A stretch of 64,000 nucleotides of DNA, taken from NCBI RefSeq assembly GCF_900166665.1, contig NZ_LT800494.1, positions 1,034,608 to 1,098,607 of the forward strand. The letters are read 5' to 3'. Shown here in pieces: positions 8,998 to 17,575 of the stretch (positions are counted from its first letter, which is position 1; each line of letters starts with the position of its first letter). The stretch is from Cytobacillus gottheilii. Lineage in GTDB: Bacteria > Bacillota > Bacilli > Bacillales > Cytobacillaceae. The notes under the pieces are model-generated. The model saw nothing but the letters and a program-made list of their open reading frames with translations. It searched no databases and had not been told where the DNA came from. Made by a program: the position numbers and the translations under genes.

Positions 8998-9169
8998 ACA
9001 CTATCAGTATTATAAATGAGCAGCACGGATGAATTTCGGCGCTGTGGCTCATTTAGAAATGTAGTATAAGTGCAACTAAGCCTCTGGCTGTGCCTTGCAG
9101 GCTTGCCAGTCGGTAAGTTTTCCTTACTATAGGAATAGTGAAATCGGCAATAGAAAGGATGTATGTGAT

Positions 9170-9469
9170 ATGATTCCAGAAATCACAACAGAAGAATTAG
9201 AACAAAAGCTGAAAGCTGGCGAAAAGCTTGAACTCATTGATGTGCGTGAGGATGAAGAGGTTGCCGGGGGAATGATTCCTGGCGCAAAACATATTCGTAT
9301 GGGGACAATTCCTGAACATCTTGATCAGTTTGACAAAGAAAAGGAATATATCTTTATCTGCCGTTCTGGTGGCCGAAGCGCCAATGTTTGTCATTATCTG
9401 CAGGACCAAGGCTACAAGGTCGTCAACATGAAAGGCGGCATGCTTGACTGGAGCGGGGAAACTGAATAA
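9170..9469 (+). CDS. ytwF: Rhodanese-like sulfurtransferase
   Basis: A 99-residue single rhodanese domain that carries sulfane sulfur as a cysteine persulfide. The substrate-loop cysteine is in FICRSGGRSANV, and the usual LIDVREDEEVAGGMIPGA motif lies near residues 22-39. The frame opens at 9095, but the family starts at MIPEITTEEL, so I use ATG 9170, with AGAAAGGA about 10 bases upstream. It is next to leuS, as ytwF is in B. subtilis. It faces a convergent TusA-like/YeeE-like gene pair, so the three probably share sulfur-relay work, but it is on the opposite strand and has its own transcript. Confidence 0.93.
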   Translation: MIPEITTEELEQKLKAGEKLELIDVREDEEVAGGMIPGAKHIRMGTIPEHLDQFDKEKEYIFICRSGGRSANVCHYLQDQGYKVVNMKGGMLDWSGETE

Positions 9470-9478
9470 ATAAAACAA

Positions 9479-9507
9479 AGCACCCAAGCGAATTGGGTGC
9501 TTATTTA
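9479..9507. terminator. Bidirectional terminator between ytwF and the tusA-like gene
   Basis: AGCACCCAA and TTGGGTGCT form a perfect 9-bp stem. T-rich sequence follows on the plus strand and a weaker one on the minus strand, so it can end both convergent transcripts. Confidence 0.8.
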
Positions 9508-9513
9508 TTGGCT

Positions 9514-9741
9514 TTAAGCAATAATTAAAAAATATAAATCCTGACCATTTTTATAAGGTTCTTCAGCAAGAGTGTAGCCATGCTTTACGACTTCTTCTGG
9601 TACATTTTTAAAGGCAGGCGGGCAATCAGCAATTACCTGAAGAACTTCTCCCTTACTCATGCCTTCGAGTGCCTCAAGAGAATAGATAACAGGATATGGA
9701 CAAGGCTCTCCTCTTAAATCTAGCGTATAATCAATTTTCAT
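9514..9741 (-). CDS. TusA/SirA/YeeD-like sulfur carrier protein
   Basis: A 75-residue protein of the TusA family, which passes sulfane sulfur between proteins through one cysteine. The hallmark is LDLRGEPCPYPV near the N-terminus, with the active Cys at about residue 14 in the CPxP motif. The fold's second half ends in FLIIA. The start overlaps the stop of the upstream transporter gene by 4 bases (ATGA), which implies translational coupling. In E. coli the homologous pair YeeE-YeeD (TsuA-TsuB) takes up thiosulfate, and this pairing suggests the same role. A link to selenium, sometimes given for YedF, has no support in this neighbourhood. Confidence 0.92.
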   Translation of the reverse strand: MKIDYTLDLRGEPCPYPVIYSLEALEGMSKGEVLQVIADCPPAFKNVPEEVVKHGYTLAEEPYKNGQDLYFLIIA

Positions 9742-10940
9742 GCGATATTCTCCTTTCTTTTTTTAAATCCAGTTCCGAATCGGTAATTTTTCTCCCAAAA
9801 GACAGCGATCATATACCATGAAATCAGCATTAGCAACGTAAGTATTAACGCCAAAAATGCTCCAAATGTATCCATTAAGTTGATTGGAGTTCCCATTTTT
9901 ACAAAAGTATTATAAATGCCAAGGTGATCCCAGCCGAATGAAAGCAGCGTAACGCCTATGATGTTGCCTGCAAATACAAAAAGATACAGTACTTGACCTT
10001 CCATAACTCTATACATCATGCCTGTCTCACAGCCGCCAGCCAAAACAATGCCTAATCCAAAAAGGATTCCTCCAATAACAGTGCTTGGTGCGGCTATTTT
10101 TATAATAGGTTCAAGTCCGTAAATTAAGATCACTGCAAACGTGGCAATTGTACTAATAGCAATGCCAAATGTAATGGCTTTTGCCATTGTTGCCCTTCCG
10201 CTCACCCAAAGATCACGGAAAGCAGAGGTAAAGCAGATTTGACCTCTTTCAATTAACATGCCAAATGCTGCGCCAAAAATGGCTGCATTTCCAAGCATCG
10301 GCTTACCAGTGAGGAAAAAAAATACAATCATTCCTATATAAATAAGACCAACAAGTACTCCGAAATAAGGCTGCTTTGATTTTTTTAGTTTTTTCACAGG
10401 TGGTGGCGCCCCTTTTGTGAGTGCTGGTTTGCCTTTCCACCACTTTGTTTTTACAATTTTAAAACCAAAGAAAGTCCCAATTGCAGTGGCCGCCATGAAA
10501 ATCCATGAGTGGAAGGAGAACTGCGGCACACCTGTAAAGAAGGCAGCCAAGTTACAGCCGAGTGCCAGCCGTGCACCAAATCCAGCTATAATTCCGCCAA
10601 CTAATCCCTGTACTAATCTTCTCTTTTGCTTCGGTATTCTAATTTTAAAATTGCTGCTTAGTAATATAGTTATAAAGGCTCCGATGAACATCCCCCAAAC
10701 TATCCAGCCGTCTGTTCTTTCAAAAGTAGAACCTTCCATTCCGACGAGATCAAAATAAGCCCAGCCAGAAATATCTATCCCGATAAATTCGAGGATATGA
10801 CCTCCTAATCTAGTAAACTCTCCTGTTACCGCCCAGACTGTTCCAGTTATGCCAAAATAAGCAGCAGACAGAATGCCAGTTATGCCAATGGCCCAATAAG
10901 GATTCCAATAGCTCTTTGTTAATCTTTTTATTGTTGACAT
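9738..10940 (-). CDS. YeeE/YedE-family transporter, candidate thiosulfate importer
   Basis: A 400-residue membrane protein of the YeeE/YedE family with about ten hydrophobic segments. Three family cysteine motifs can be seen: ARLALGCNLAAFF near residue 129, RGQICFTSAF near 238 and LAGGCETGMMYR near 301. In E. coli YeeE, cysteines at corresponding kinds of sites relay thiosulfate across the membrane; I infer that mechanism here from the motifs. A basic, proline-rich linker (KGAPPPVKKLKKSK) separates the two halves. The ATG has AAAGGAG upstream. It forms a two-gene operon with the TusA-like gene through a 4-base overlap. Confidence 0.9.
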   Translation of the reverse strand: MSTIKRLTKSYWNPYWAIGITGILSAAYFGITGTVWAVTGEFTRLGGHILEFIGIDISGWAYFDLVGMEGSTFERTDGWIVWGMFIGAFITILLSSNFKIRIPKQKRRLVQGLVGGIIAGFGARLALGCNLAAFFTGVPQFSFHSWIFMAATAIGTFFGFKIVKTKWWKGKPALTKGAPPPVKKLKKSKQPYFGVLVGLIYIGMIVFFFLTGKPMLGNAAIFGAAFGMLIERGQICFTSAFRDLWVSGRATMAKAITFGIAISTIATFAVILIYGLEPIIKIAAPSTVIGGILFGLGIVLAGGCETGMMYRVMEGQVLYLFVFAGNIIGVTLLSFGWDHLGIYNTFVKMGTPINLMDTFGAFLALILTLLMLISWYMIAVFWEKNYRFGTGFKKRKENIA

Positions 10941-11178
10941 TCAAGAACTCCTTTCAGGATACCTTCTCTGCATAGCAGAGGCTAAGAACAGCATCCTTCA
11001 TTGTCTTTATAAGAAGTGCATTTAATTCTTATATGGTAATTCTAGTAATGCAAGTTAGATAGCAATGTTAATTATAGTACAATCCATGATCTCTGAAAGT
11101 GATAAATGTTAAACAATAGAATAATAAGATTGAATTGTGTCCATAATGAGAAAAAAAAGCAAATGAGGGAGAGTACAA

Positions 11179-11361
11179 GTGATTAAAGTAAAACTATTTG
11201 ATCATGAACATGAAAAGGATTTAGAGGTTGAAATGAATAAGTTCTTAGAGAAGATGGATGAAAAAAAGCTGCTCGATATAAAGTATAATGTGGCGGCTGT
11301 TCAAGAGGAAGAGGATGAACAAATCTATTGTTTTTCAGCAATGGTTATTTATAAGGCCTAA
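11179..11361 (+). CDS. cse60: Sporulation protein Cse60 family
   Basis: A 60-residue protein with the pattern MIKVKLFDHEHEKDLE at the N-terminus and IYCFSAMVIY at the end. It matches my memory of the Cse60 family, whose B. subtilis member is a 60-residue sporulation protein transcribed in the mother cell. The start is GTG, with GAGGGAGAG upstream. The short charged protein has no signal or membrane segment. A CATAATGA sequence upstream could be a sigma-E type -10, but the match is weak. Its molecular function is unknown. Confidence 0.8.
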   Translation: MIKVKLFDHEHEKDLEVEMNKFLEKMDEKKLLDIKYNVAAVQEEEDEQIYCFSAMVIYKA

Positions 11362-11396
11362 TGAATAATTCATTAGGCCATTTATCTTGCTATTGG

Positions 11397-12656
11397 TTAC
11401 CTTGAAAATAAAGCAGCATTTGTTCCTGCAAGTCGGCCTGTAACTAGAGCTGACGTAATATTGTAGCCCCCAGTATAGCCATGTATATCTAAAATCTCTC
11501 CGCAAAAATACAATCCATTCATTTTTTTGGAGGCCATTGTCTGCGGTTCGACTTCTTTAACCGATACACCGCCGCCAGTTACGAATGCTTTATCTAGCGG
11601 CAAAGAGCCGTTAACAGTGAATTGAAAGGATTTAACATTCTTAATAAACGTCCGAATCTTTTCATTTGAAATGGTCGCATTTTGTTCTGCAGGATCAATT
11701 TCACTTTTTTCGAAAAGGAAGAGCAGATACCTTTCGGGAATAAACCCCTTTAGTGTGTTTTTAATACTTTTCTTCGGATCTTCTTTCATTTTTCTTAATG
11801 TGTCCTGAAAAAGGGGTTCTTCCTTTACATCTGGCATACAATCAATACTCATCGTTACAGGTCCTTTTTCTTTTTTCATGGCTTTAACAGCAAATTGGCT
11901 GCAGCGCAAAACCGCTGGTCCGCTAATGCCAAAGTGTGTAAATAGCATATCCATTCTATGAGTGATCAGTGCTTTGCCTTTTGCATTTAAGACACTTAAT
12001 GCAACACTTCTCAGGGATAACCCCTGCAGCGTTTTCTCTTTAATAAAAGGTTCAGATGAAGTGAGCGGTACTTCTGTTGGAAAAAGATCTGTAATGGTGT
12101 GCCCAGCCTTTTCCGCCCAAGCATAACCATCCCCGGTTGAACCTGTATGTGGGACAGATTTGCCTCCAACAGCAATCACTATAGATGCAGCTTCAAAAAT
12201 TTCCCCATTATGAAGCTCAACTGATTGAACAGAATCATTCTTGTAATGTATATCTTTAATGGGACTATTCTTTTTTATTTGTACATTTAATTCCTTCAAC
12301 CTATTAAGAAGGGCGTCAACGACAGATTGTGCTTTATCACTGACAGGAAACATTCTGCCATGATCTTCTTCCTTTAGGCGAATCCCCAGGTTTTCAAAGA
12401 AAGCGATAATGTCTTCATTGCTGAAGATATTGAGGGCACTATATAAAAATCGCCCATTGCCTGGAATATGCTTAATAATCTCATCAACTGGCAGCCTGTT
12501 TGTTACATTACAGCGCCCGCCTCCTGAAATCGCAAGCTTTCTGCCGAGTTTCTCACCCTTATCTATAAGAAGCACTTTTGCTTTGTTTTCAGCTGCTCCA
12601 ATTGCGGCCATCAAACCAGATGGTCCTCCGCCAACTACAATAACGTCAAATTTCAT
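11397..12656 (-). CDS. ytfP: NAD(P)/FAD-dependent oxidoreductase, HI0933/YtfP family
   Basis: A 419-residue flavoprotein of the HI0933-like family. The N-terminal FAD-binding motif [15 protein letters not shown] is followed by the family signature [16 protein letters not shown] near residue 40. A second nucleotide motif, [19 protein letters not shown], lies near 165, and the C-terminal [16 protein letters not shown] is the FAD-contact region. The TTG at 12668 is in frame, but the ATG at 12656 has GGTGG about 6 bases upstream and gives the standard N-terminus. It is convergent with cse60. The family's substrate is not established. It is encoded next to murJ as in B. subtilis. Confidence 0.93.
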   Translation of the reverse strand: MKFDVIVVGGGPSGLMAAIGAAENKAKVLLIDKGEKLGRKLAISGGGRCNVTNRLPVDEIIKHIPGNGRFLYSALNIFSNEDIIAFFENLGIRLKEEDHGRMFPVSDKAQSVVDALLNRLKELNVQIKKNSPIKDIHYKNDSVQSVELHNGEIFEAASIVIAVGGKSVPHTGSTGDGYAWAEKAGHTITDLFPTEVPLTSSEPFIKEKTLQGLSLRSVALSVLNAKGKALITHRMDMLFTHFGISGPAVLRCSQFAVKAMKKEKGPVTMSIDCMPDVKEEPLFQDTLRKMKEDPKKSIKNTLKGFIPERYLLFLFEKSEIDPAEQNATISNEKIRTFIKNVKSFQFTVNGSLPLDKAFVTGGGVSVKEVEPQTMASKKMNGLYFCGEILDIHGYTGGYNITSALVTGRLAGTNAALFSR

Positions 12657-12884
12657 TCTATCCACCAACTTATTTTCATTCGTTATTTACAACATGTTTT
12701 ATTATACTTTATTTGTCACAATCATAAAAATAAAGAAGGAAATTTCCAGTTGAAAGTAGCATTCTGTAAAAAAGAAGAGTACACTACAAATAGTGTGTCA
12801 AAAAAAATGGAAACACAAGATTTATGCATGTTTAGAAATTACACTTGGCTAATGGCCAAGTTTATTTGATTATTACTAAAAAAA

Positions 12885-12909
12885 TAAGCGGGGCGCTTCC
12901 GCTTTTCTA
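12885..12909. repeat. Fragment of a Bacillus-type intergenic repeat
   Basis: The tail wording GCGCTTCCGCTTTTCT also ends the two fuller elements just downstream. Here only the tail is present, so it looks like a remnant. Confidence 0.5.
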
Positions 12910-12919
12910 AAAAAACAGT

Positions 12920-12981
12920 GTCTAGCTGCAGGCGCTAGGGGCTCGAGGTGTCGCCCCTGGGCAAGCGCCTTCCGCTTTTCT
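12920..12981. repeat. Structured intergenic repeat, short copy
   Basis: It begins GTCTAGCTGCAGGCGCTAG and ends GCGCCTTCCGCTTTTCT. A stem GGCGC / GCGCC is followed by an inner stem AGGGGC / GCCCCT, with TCGAGGTGTC as the apical part. It has the same ends as the copy at 13020 but lacks that copy's long middle hairpin. Confidence 0.75.
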
Positions 12982-13019
12982 GTAGATAAAATAATAAGGA
13001 TTTTTGAACTTTGAATAAT

Positions 13020-13141
13020 GTCTAGCTGCAGCGCCTAGCCCCTCGAGGTCATAAGCCAATCTGTCCAGAAGGTTAAAGAGCAACCTTCTAGCCATCTTGT
13101 CTTATGCTTGTCGGGGCTGAGCAAGGCGCTTCCGCTTTTCT
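13020..13141. repeat. Structured intergenic repeat, long copy
   Basis: Starts GTCTAGCTGCAGCGCCTAG and ends GGCGCTTCCGCTTTTCT. The outer stem is AGCGCC / GGCGCT, the next AGCCCC / GGGGCT, and a nested hairpin GAAGGTT / AACCTTC lies in the middle, flanked by ATAAG and CTTAT. It ends 18 bases before the murJ start codon, so it may form part of the murJ leader. Confidence 0.78.
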
Positions 13142-13159
13142 AGTAAGGGTAGGGGTTTT

Positions 13160-14773
13160 ATGTCTTCGAAGCTTTTACGCGGTACGTTTATTTTAACGAT
13201 TGGTACTTTTGTTTCTAAGCTCCTGGGGTTATTATATGTGATCCCATTTTCTCGTATTGTTGGGGATGATGGAACGATTCTTTATCAATATGCTTATGTT
13301 CCCTATACTATTTTTCTGAGTATGTCCACCGCAGGTATTCCATTGGCTATTTCCAAGTTTATAGCTAAGTACAATGCTATTGAAGAATATTCGGTCGGCA
13401 GGCGGCTGTTTAAATCAGGAATTTGGGTTATGCTTGCAAGCGGTATTGTCTGGTTTTCAATCCTGATGTATTTTGCTCCTGAGTTTGCAGCAATCTTTAC
13501 TGATGCCGAAGAAGATCAAAAGCTTGAGGAAACGGTAACGGTCATCCGGGCAGTCAGCTTTGCGCTGATTATTATTCCATTTATGAGTTTAATCCGCGGG
13601 TTCTTTCAGGGCCACCAATCTATGGGTCCGTCTGCTGTTTCACAAGTAGTCGAGCAAATTGTCCGTATTATTTTCTTGCTTGGCGGTGCTTATGTTGTAC
13701 TTTACATGATGGATGGATCTGTTGTGGAGGCGGCTAGTGTCGCTACGTTTGCAGCATTTATCGGAGGAATTGGCGGTCTTTTTGTCTTATTCTGGTATTG
13801 GTATAAAAGAAAGCCGCATTTGGATCAGCTGCTGCAGCATGATAGGGGCACAGCAGATATCTCCCTAAGGGACATGTACAAAGAAATCATTATTTATTCT
13901 ATTCCTTTCATTTTTGTTGGTGTTGCTAATCCTTTATTTCAGCTGATTGACTTGATGACGTTTAATAGAACTATGGATGGCATTGGAATTGATATTAATG
14001 AATCTGAATATCTTTTGAACATCTTAAACTTTGAAACCCATAAAATTGTCATTATTCCAGTCACGCTGGCGATTTCATTCTCATTAACATTGATTCCTAG
14101 TATCACAAAAGCATTTGTGGATGAAGATCAGGCCTCACTTAATCGGCAGATGAATCAAAGCATACAGGTTATGCTCTTTCTGACATTGCCTGCAGCTGTT
14201 GGTGTTGCTTTGCTTGCAGAACCTGTTTATACGCTATTTTATACAGCAGACATACAAGGTGCAGCAATTCTGCGTACATATGCTCCTGTTGCCGTTTTAT
14301 TCGCATTGTTTTCTGTGACCGCAGCTATCCTGCAGGGAATCAATGAGCAGCGATTTACTGTTTTAAGCTTGCTGGTTGGAATTTTAGTCAAGCTGAGCCT
14401 GAATGTCCCTTTCATCAGCTGGATGCAAACAGAGGGGGCCATTTATGCAACTGCTATTGGCTATTTAACAGCTATCACTATTAATTTCTATGTGATAAAG
14501 AAATTCTCTGGATACCGTTTTCGGTTCGTTTTCAGAAGAAGCCTGCTGATTGTTATTTTTACAGGCATTATGTTAGCTATTACGTTTTTCTTATATAAAG
14601 TGTTAACGATCTTTTTATCACCAGAGTCTGTTGCGCAGTCTGTTATGATTGTAATCCTCTGCGGTGTAATCGGAGCGGGAGTTTATTTTTACCTCGGAAT
14701 TAAATCGAGACTTGTGTACTTCCTCTTCGGTGACAAGGTCGATCGTCTGTTAAGCAAATTGAAATTAAAATAA
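13160..14773 (+). CDS. murJ: Lipid II flippase MurJ-type (YtgP), MATE/MviN/SpoVB family
   Basis: A 537-residue polytopic membrane protein of the polysaccharide-exporter/MviN group with about 14 hydrophobic segments. The N-terminus LLRGTFILTIGTFVSKLLGL is typical of YtgP and SpoVB. The stretch IIPFMSLIRGFFQGHQSMGP is the family's conserved loop. In B. subtilis, YtgP acts as the MurJ that moves lipid II across the membrane for wall synthesis; SpoVB is a paralogue. Position next to ytzG and near ytfP supports YtgP rather than SpoVB. The start has TAGGGGT upstream. The leader contains two structured repeats. The gene for the pseudouridine synthase follows after 22 bases, probably in the same operon. 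Confidence 0.88.
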   Translation: MSSKLLRGTFILTIGTFVSKLLGLLYVIPFSRIVGDDGTILYQYAYVPYTIFLSMSTAGIPLAISKFIAKYNAIEEYSVGRRLFKSGIWVMLASGIVWFSILMYFAPEFAAIFTDAEEDQKLEETVTVIRAVSFALIIIPFMSLIRGFFQGHQSMGPSAVSQVVEQIVRIIFLLGGAYVVLYMMDGSVVEAASVATFAAFIGGIGGLFVLFWYWYKRKPHLDQLLQHDRGTADISLRDMYKEIIIYSIPFIFVGVANPLFQLIDLMTFNRTMDGIGIDINESEYLLNILNFETHKIVIIPVTLAISFSLTLIPSITKAFVDEDQASLNRQMNQSIQVMLFLTLPAAVGVALLAEPVYTLFYTADIQGAAILRTYAPVAVLFALFSVTAAILQGINEQRFTVLSLLVGILVKLSLNVPFISWMQTEGAIYATAIGYLTAITINFYVIKKFSGYRFRFVFRRSLLIVIFTGIMLAITFFLYKVLTIFLSPESVAQSVMIVILCGVIGAGVYFYLGIKSRLVYFLFGDKVDRLLSKLKLK

Positions 14774-14795
14774 TGGAGGAAGGAGGACAATTTTC

Positions 14796-15512
14796 ATGAG
14801 AATCGATAAAATGCTTGCAAATCTCGGCTACGGAAGCCGGAAGGATGTTAAGAAGCTTCTAAAAAATGGTTCGGTAACCATTAATGAGGTTGCTGTTAAG
14901 GATGGTAAACAGCATGTGGACCCTGAGTGTGATACGGTGATGATTTATGGGGAACAGGTTGAATATAAGGAATATATCTATTTAATGATGAATAAACCGC
15001 AGGGGGTTATTTCTGCCACTGAGGATACTCGTCATGAGACAGTTATTGATATTTTAGAGGCAGAGGATGTTGTTTTTTCACCATTTCCAGTAGGACGGTT
15101 AGATAAAGATACGGAAGGGTTGCTGCTTTTAACTAATGATGGCCAGCTTTCGCATAAGCTGCTGTCACCTAAAAAACATGTTCCGAAAACGTATTTTGCT
15201 GTCATCAATTCAGAAGTGACAGAAGAGGATATTTCCGCCTTTAAGAATGGGGTCATTTTAGATGATGGCTATGAAACGAAGCCTGCCGTTTTAGAGATTC
15301 TAAAATCTGGGCTTACTTCTGATATAGAGCTGACGATTACAGAAGGAAAGTTTCATCAAGTAAAAAGAATGTTTGAAGCGGTTGGAAAACGTGTGATGTA
15401 TTTAAAAAGGATTTCTATGGGACCGCTAGAGCTTGACCCATCGTTAGAACTTGGTGAATATCGGGAATTAACGGATGAGGAACTAGAGCAGCTATTATCG
15501 TACGAGTCTTAA
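14796..15512 (+). CDS. ytzG: RsuA-type 16S rRNA pseudouridine synthase
   Basis: A 238-residue enzyme of the RsuA/RluB family that turns a specific uridine of rRNA into pseudouridine. An N-terminal S4 RNA-binding domain (MRIDKMLANLGYGSRKDVKK) is followed by the catalytic domain with YLMMNKPQGVISA and the motif GRLDKDTEGLLLL, where the Asp near residue 104 is the nucleophile. The later KKTY-equivalent HVPKTYFAVI is also present. The ATG has AAGGAGGAC upstream. The target base cannot be read from the sequence; RsuA-type is the closest by length and motif. It ends in a strong terminator. Confidence 0.92.
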   Translation: MRIDKMLANLGYGSRKDVKKLLKNGSVTINEVAVKDGKQHVDPECDTVMIYGEQVEYKEYIYLMMNKPQGVISATEDTRHETVIDILEAEDVVFSPFPVGRLDKDTEGLLLLTNDGQLSHKLLSPKKHVPKTYFAVINSEVTEEDISAFKNGVILDDGYETKPAVLEILKSGLTSDIELTITEGKFHQVKRMFEAVGKRVMYLKRISMGPLELDPSLELGEYRELTDEELEQLLSYES

Positions 15513-15527
15513 CAAACAGGAAGACGG

Positions 15528-15559
15528 AAAAAATCGCCTAGTCATTTAGGCGATTTTTC
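15528..15559 (+). terminator. Terminator of murJ-ytzG, probably bidirectional with ytzE
   Basis: AATCGCCTA pairs with TAGGCGATT around a short loop, with A-run before and T-run after. It lies between ytzG and the convergent ytzE and can serve both. Confidence 0.92.
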
Positions 15560-15587
15560 TATGGTTTTTATCTATTTGTTGTACTGC

Positions 15588-15809
15588 TTAAGATGACATC
15601 TTCACCTTCTTTTGTGTAATCGTCCATTTGCCCCGGCTTGGACTTTTAACTAAATCGTTATAGGCCAAGACATTTAGGTCTCTTTGTATCGTTCGAGGTG
15701 TTATACCAAATTCCTCTACAAGCTCCTGAGTTGTTACAGTTCCGTGTTTGCTGATAAACATGTAAACGGATTTGATACGGTTTAACATCCGGTTAGTCGA
15801 AGGTTTCAA
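15588..15809 (-). CDS. ytzE: Small DeoR-type helix-turn-helix protein
   Basis: A 73-residue DNA-binding protein that is only the HTH part of a DeoR regulator: MLNRIKSVYMFISKHGTVTT, then ELVEEFGITPRTIQRDL as the recognition helix region and a short wing. There is no sugar-phosphate binding domain. The frame opens at 15857, but the TTG at 15809 has GGATAGGGAG six bases upstream, and this gives the size known for B. subtilis YtzE (about 72 residues). It is convergent with ytzG. The regulated genes are unknown. Confidence 0.85.
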   Translation of the reverse strand: MKPSTNRMLNRIKSVYMFISKHGTVTTQELVEEFGITPRTIQRDLNVLAYNDLVKSPSRGKWTITQKKVKMSS

Positions 15810-16225
15810 AGAACCACTCCCTATCCTTTTTTCAAACCAATGGCAAAATTTCTGCAACCGACAGTTTTCAAAGAAGAAACGTGTCCTTCAAGCATATGTA
15901 GTTTTTTTCCTCAGACAACCCCTTTACAAATTGTCACACAATTTAAGATGTCATACTTCTATCCTAATTGTACCCTCATTGTCTGATAATTTCCACTTAC
16001 ACGCAAAATATTAATCTAATTTTAACAAAACTCGATGAATTCCTCCCATCGTCGCTGTCGTTCTAATACATTTATATGGCAGTAGAGCTTTGGATTATGT
16101 CAGAAAATTTAGAGAAAATAACTGCATGAATCATGTAAAAAGTAATTAAAAAACACTATTTCCATCTCCTGTATATTATTCTATAATCAATAAGTATTGA
16201 AAAAAAAGGATATAAGGAGAATATT
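15810..16225. other. Gene-free divergent region between ytzE and the M48-ankyrin gene
   Basis: A 416-bp AT-rich spacer. I see a plausible promoter for the protease gene (listed separately) and a possible minus-strand TTGTCT-16-TATGCT for ytzE. No repeat or RNA structure stands out, and the open frames lack ribosome binding sites. Confidence 0.5.
16159..16187 (+). promoter_or_regulatory. Sigma-A type promoter of the M48-ankyrin gene
   Basis: TTTCCA at 16159-16164 and TATAAT at 16182-16187 are 17 bases apart. The -10 is perfect and the -35 weak. The start codon is 38 bases further down. Confidence 0.5.
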
Positions 16226-17533
16226 ATGGATCAATCATTACGCCAGCAATTAGTGCATCCTAAGGAAAATATTTATTTTGCATTTGTATTATTATTTAGT
16301 ATTTTAATGTATGTGTTTCTTGCTGTTTCAATCATTGGTATTGCAATAATAGTGGTTATTCTTCTGCTTTCTGTTTTTCTTCAAGGTCTAATGATGGCTG
16401 GGATTAGAAGGAATGGAGTTAAACTAAGTGAGGAACAATTTCCGAGATTGTATGAAATGGCTGTAAAAACTGCGGCAGATATGGAGATGAAATCTGTTCC
16501 TGACATTTATGTTATGGAATCAGAAGGAATTTTAAATGCTTTTGCCACTAGATTCTTTAGAAGGAATATGGTTGTTTTATATTCCAGTATTTTTGAGATG
16601 GCAGACAGAGGCGCGGAAAAAGAAGTATTGTTTGTGCTGGCACATGAATTTGCCCATTTAAAAAGAAAGCATGTGATCGTCAATACGCTTATTCTGCCAG
16701 CTATGTGGGTGCCTTTTTTAGGGACAGCCTATTCACGTGCTTGTGAATATACTTGCGACAGGTATGCAGCGTACTATGTGCAATCTTTTGAAGCGGCAAA
16801 GGATGCACTTACCATGCTGGCTATTGGTACAAGTCTGTATCCGAACGTAAACAAAGAAGTTTATATGAAGCAATTGGAAACAGAGAGCGGATTTTTTGTC
16901 TGGTTAAATGAGAAGCTGTCAACACATCCCCATTTGCCAAAAAGGCTATATGCTTTATCTCGCTTTTTTTCTAATGAAACGACTCCTGTTCTAAAAGAAT
17001 CAAAAGGCAAGGTTGTTATTGGTATTATTATTTCATTTATTGTATTGATTCTATTGGGGGTTGCTGTCTGGTTTTCAATAAGTGCACTGGAAAAGCTCGA
17101 TCAATTTTCAGATTCATTATATGGAGAAGAATTTAGCTTCTCAGAAGGAGGTAATTCTATTGATGGTGTTACACCGTTAATGGATGCTGCCTTTAATAAT
17201 GATTCTGCAGCCATTCTTACTCTTATTGAAGAAGGAGAAGATATAGACGCAGTAGACTCTGAGGACACCTCTGTCCTGCATTGGTCTGTATATGGAGATA
17301 ACCTGGAAGCTGCTGAAGTATTGCTTCAAGCCGGAGCAGATCCTAACACGGTTGACTATACAGATTCTACTCCTTTAATTACAGCTGCTGCAAATGGCAA
17401 CTCGGAATTGACCGAACAGCTTCTGAACTATGGAGCCGATCCAACCTACGTTGACGGCGCAGGCTACACAGCATATGACTATGCCATGGAATATGGTTAT
17501 AATGACATCGTTGTCTTGCTCGAAAACTATTAA
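16226..17533 (+). CDS. Membrane M48 metallopeptidase fused to C-terminal ankyrin repeats
   Basis: A 435-residue protein with three parts. Two N-terminal membrane segments (about residues 18-58) precede an M48/HtpX-like zinc protease with HEFAH at about 145-149 and a downstream glutamate ligand in ACEYTCDRYA near 173. A third membrane helix (about 270-292) leads to three ankyrin repeats (about 315-435) with the family words GVTPLMDAA, EAAEVLLQAGADPN and GNSELTEQLLNYGADP. M48 proteases clear or cut membrane proteins, and ankyrin repeats bind partners; joining them suggests a substrate or adaptor-docking platform. That function is inference. ATAAGGAGAA precedes the ATG. It is monocistronic, with its own promoter and terminator. 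Confidence 0.9.
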   Translation: MDQSLRQQLVHPKENIYFAFVLLFSILMYVFLAVSIIGIAIIVVILLLSVFLQGLMMAGIRRNGVKLSEEQFPRLYEMAVKTAADMEMKSVPDIYVMESEGILNAFATRFFRRNMVVLYSSIFEMADRGAEKEVLFVLAHEFAHLKRKHVIVNTLILPAMWVPFLGTAYSRACEYTCDRYAAYYVQSFEAAKDALTMLAIGTSLYPNVNKEVYMKQLETESGFFVWLNEKLSTHPHLPKRLYALSRFFSNETTPVLKESKGKVVIGIIISFIVLILLGVAVWFSISALEKLDQFSDSLYGEEFSFSEGGNSIDGVTPLMDAAFNNDSAAILTLIEEGEDIDAVDSEDTSVLHWSVYGDNLEAAEVLLQAGADPNTVDYTDSTPLITAAANGNSELTEQLLNYGADPTYVDGAGYTAYDYAMEYGYNDIVVLLENY

Positions 17534-17545
17534 TATAACATCTAG

Positions 17546-17575
17546 AAAGCCAGAGGGATTCCTCTGGCTTATTCT
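17546..17575 (+). terminator. Terminator of the M48-ankyrin gene
   Basis: AAGCCAGAGG pairs perfectly with CCTCTGGCTT around GATT, then a T-rich tail. Confidence 0.85.

Noticed and set aside
9514..10940. Selenium-related role for the YedE/YedF-like pair
   Set aside because: No selenophosphate synthetase or other selenium gene is nearby, and the paired layout fits the thiosulfate system YeeE/YeeD better.
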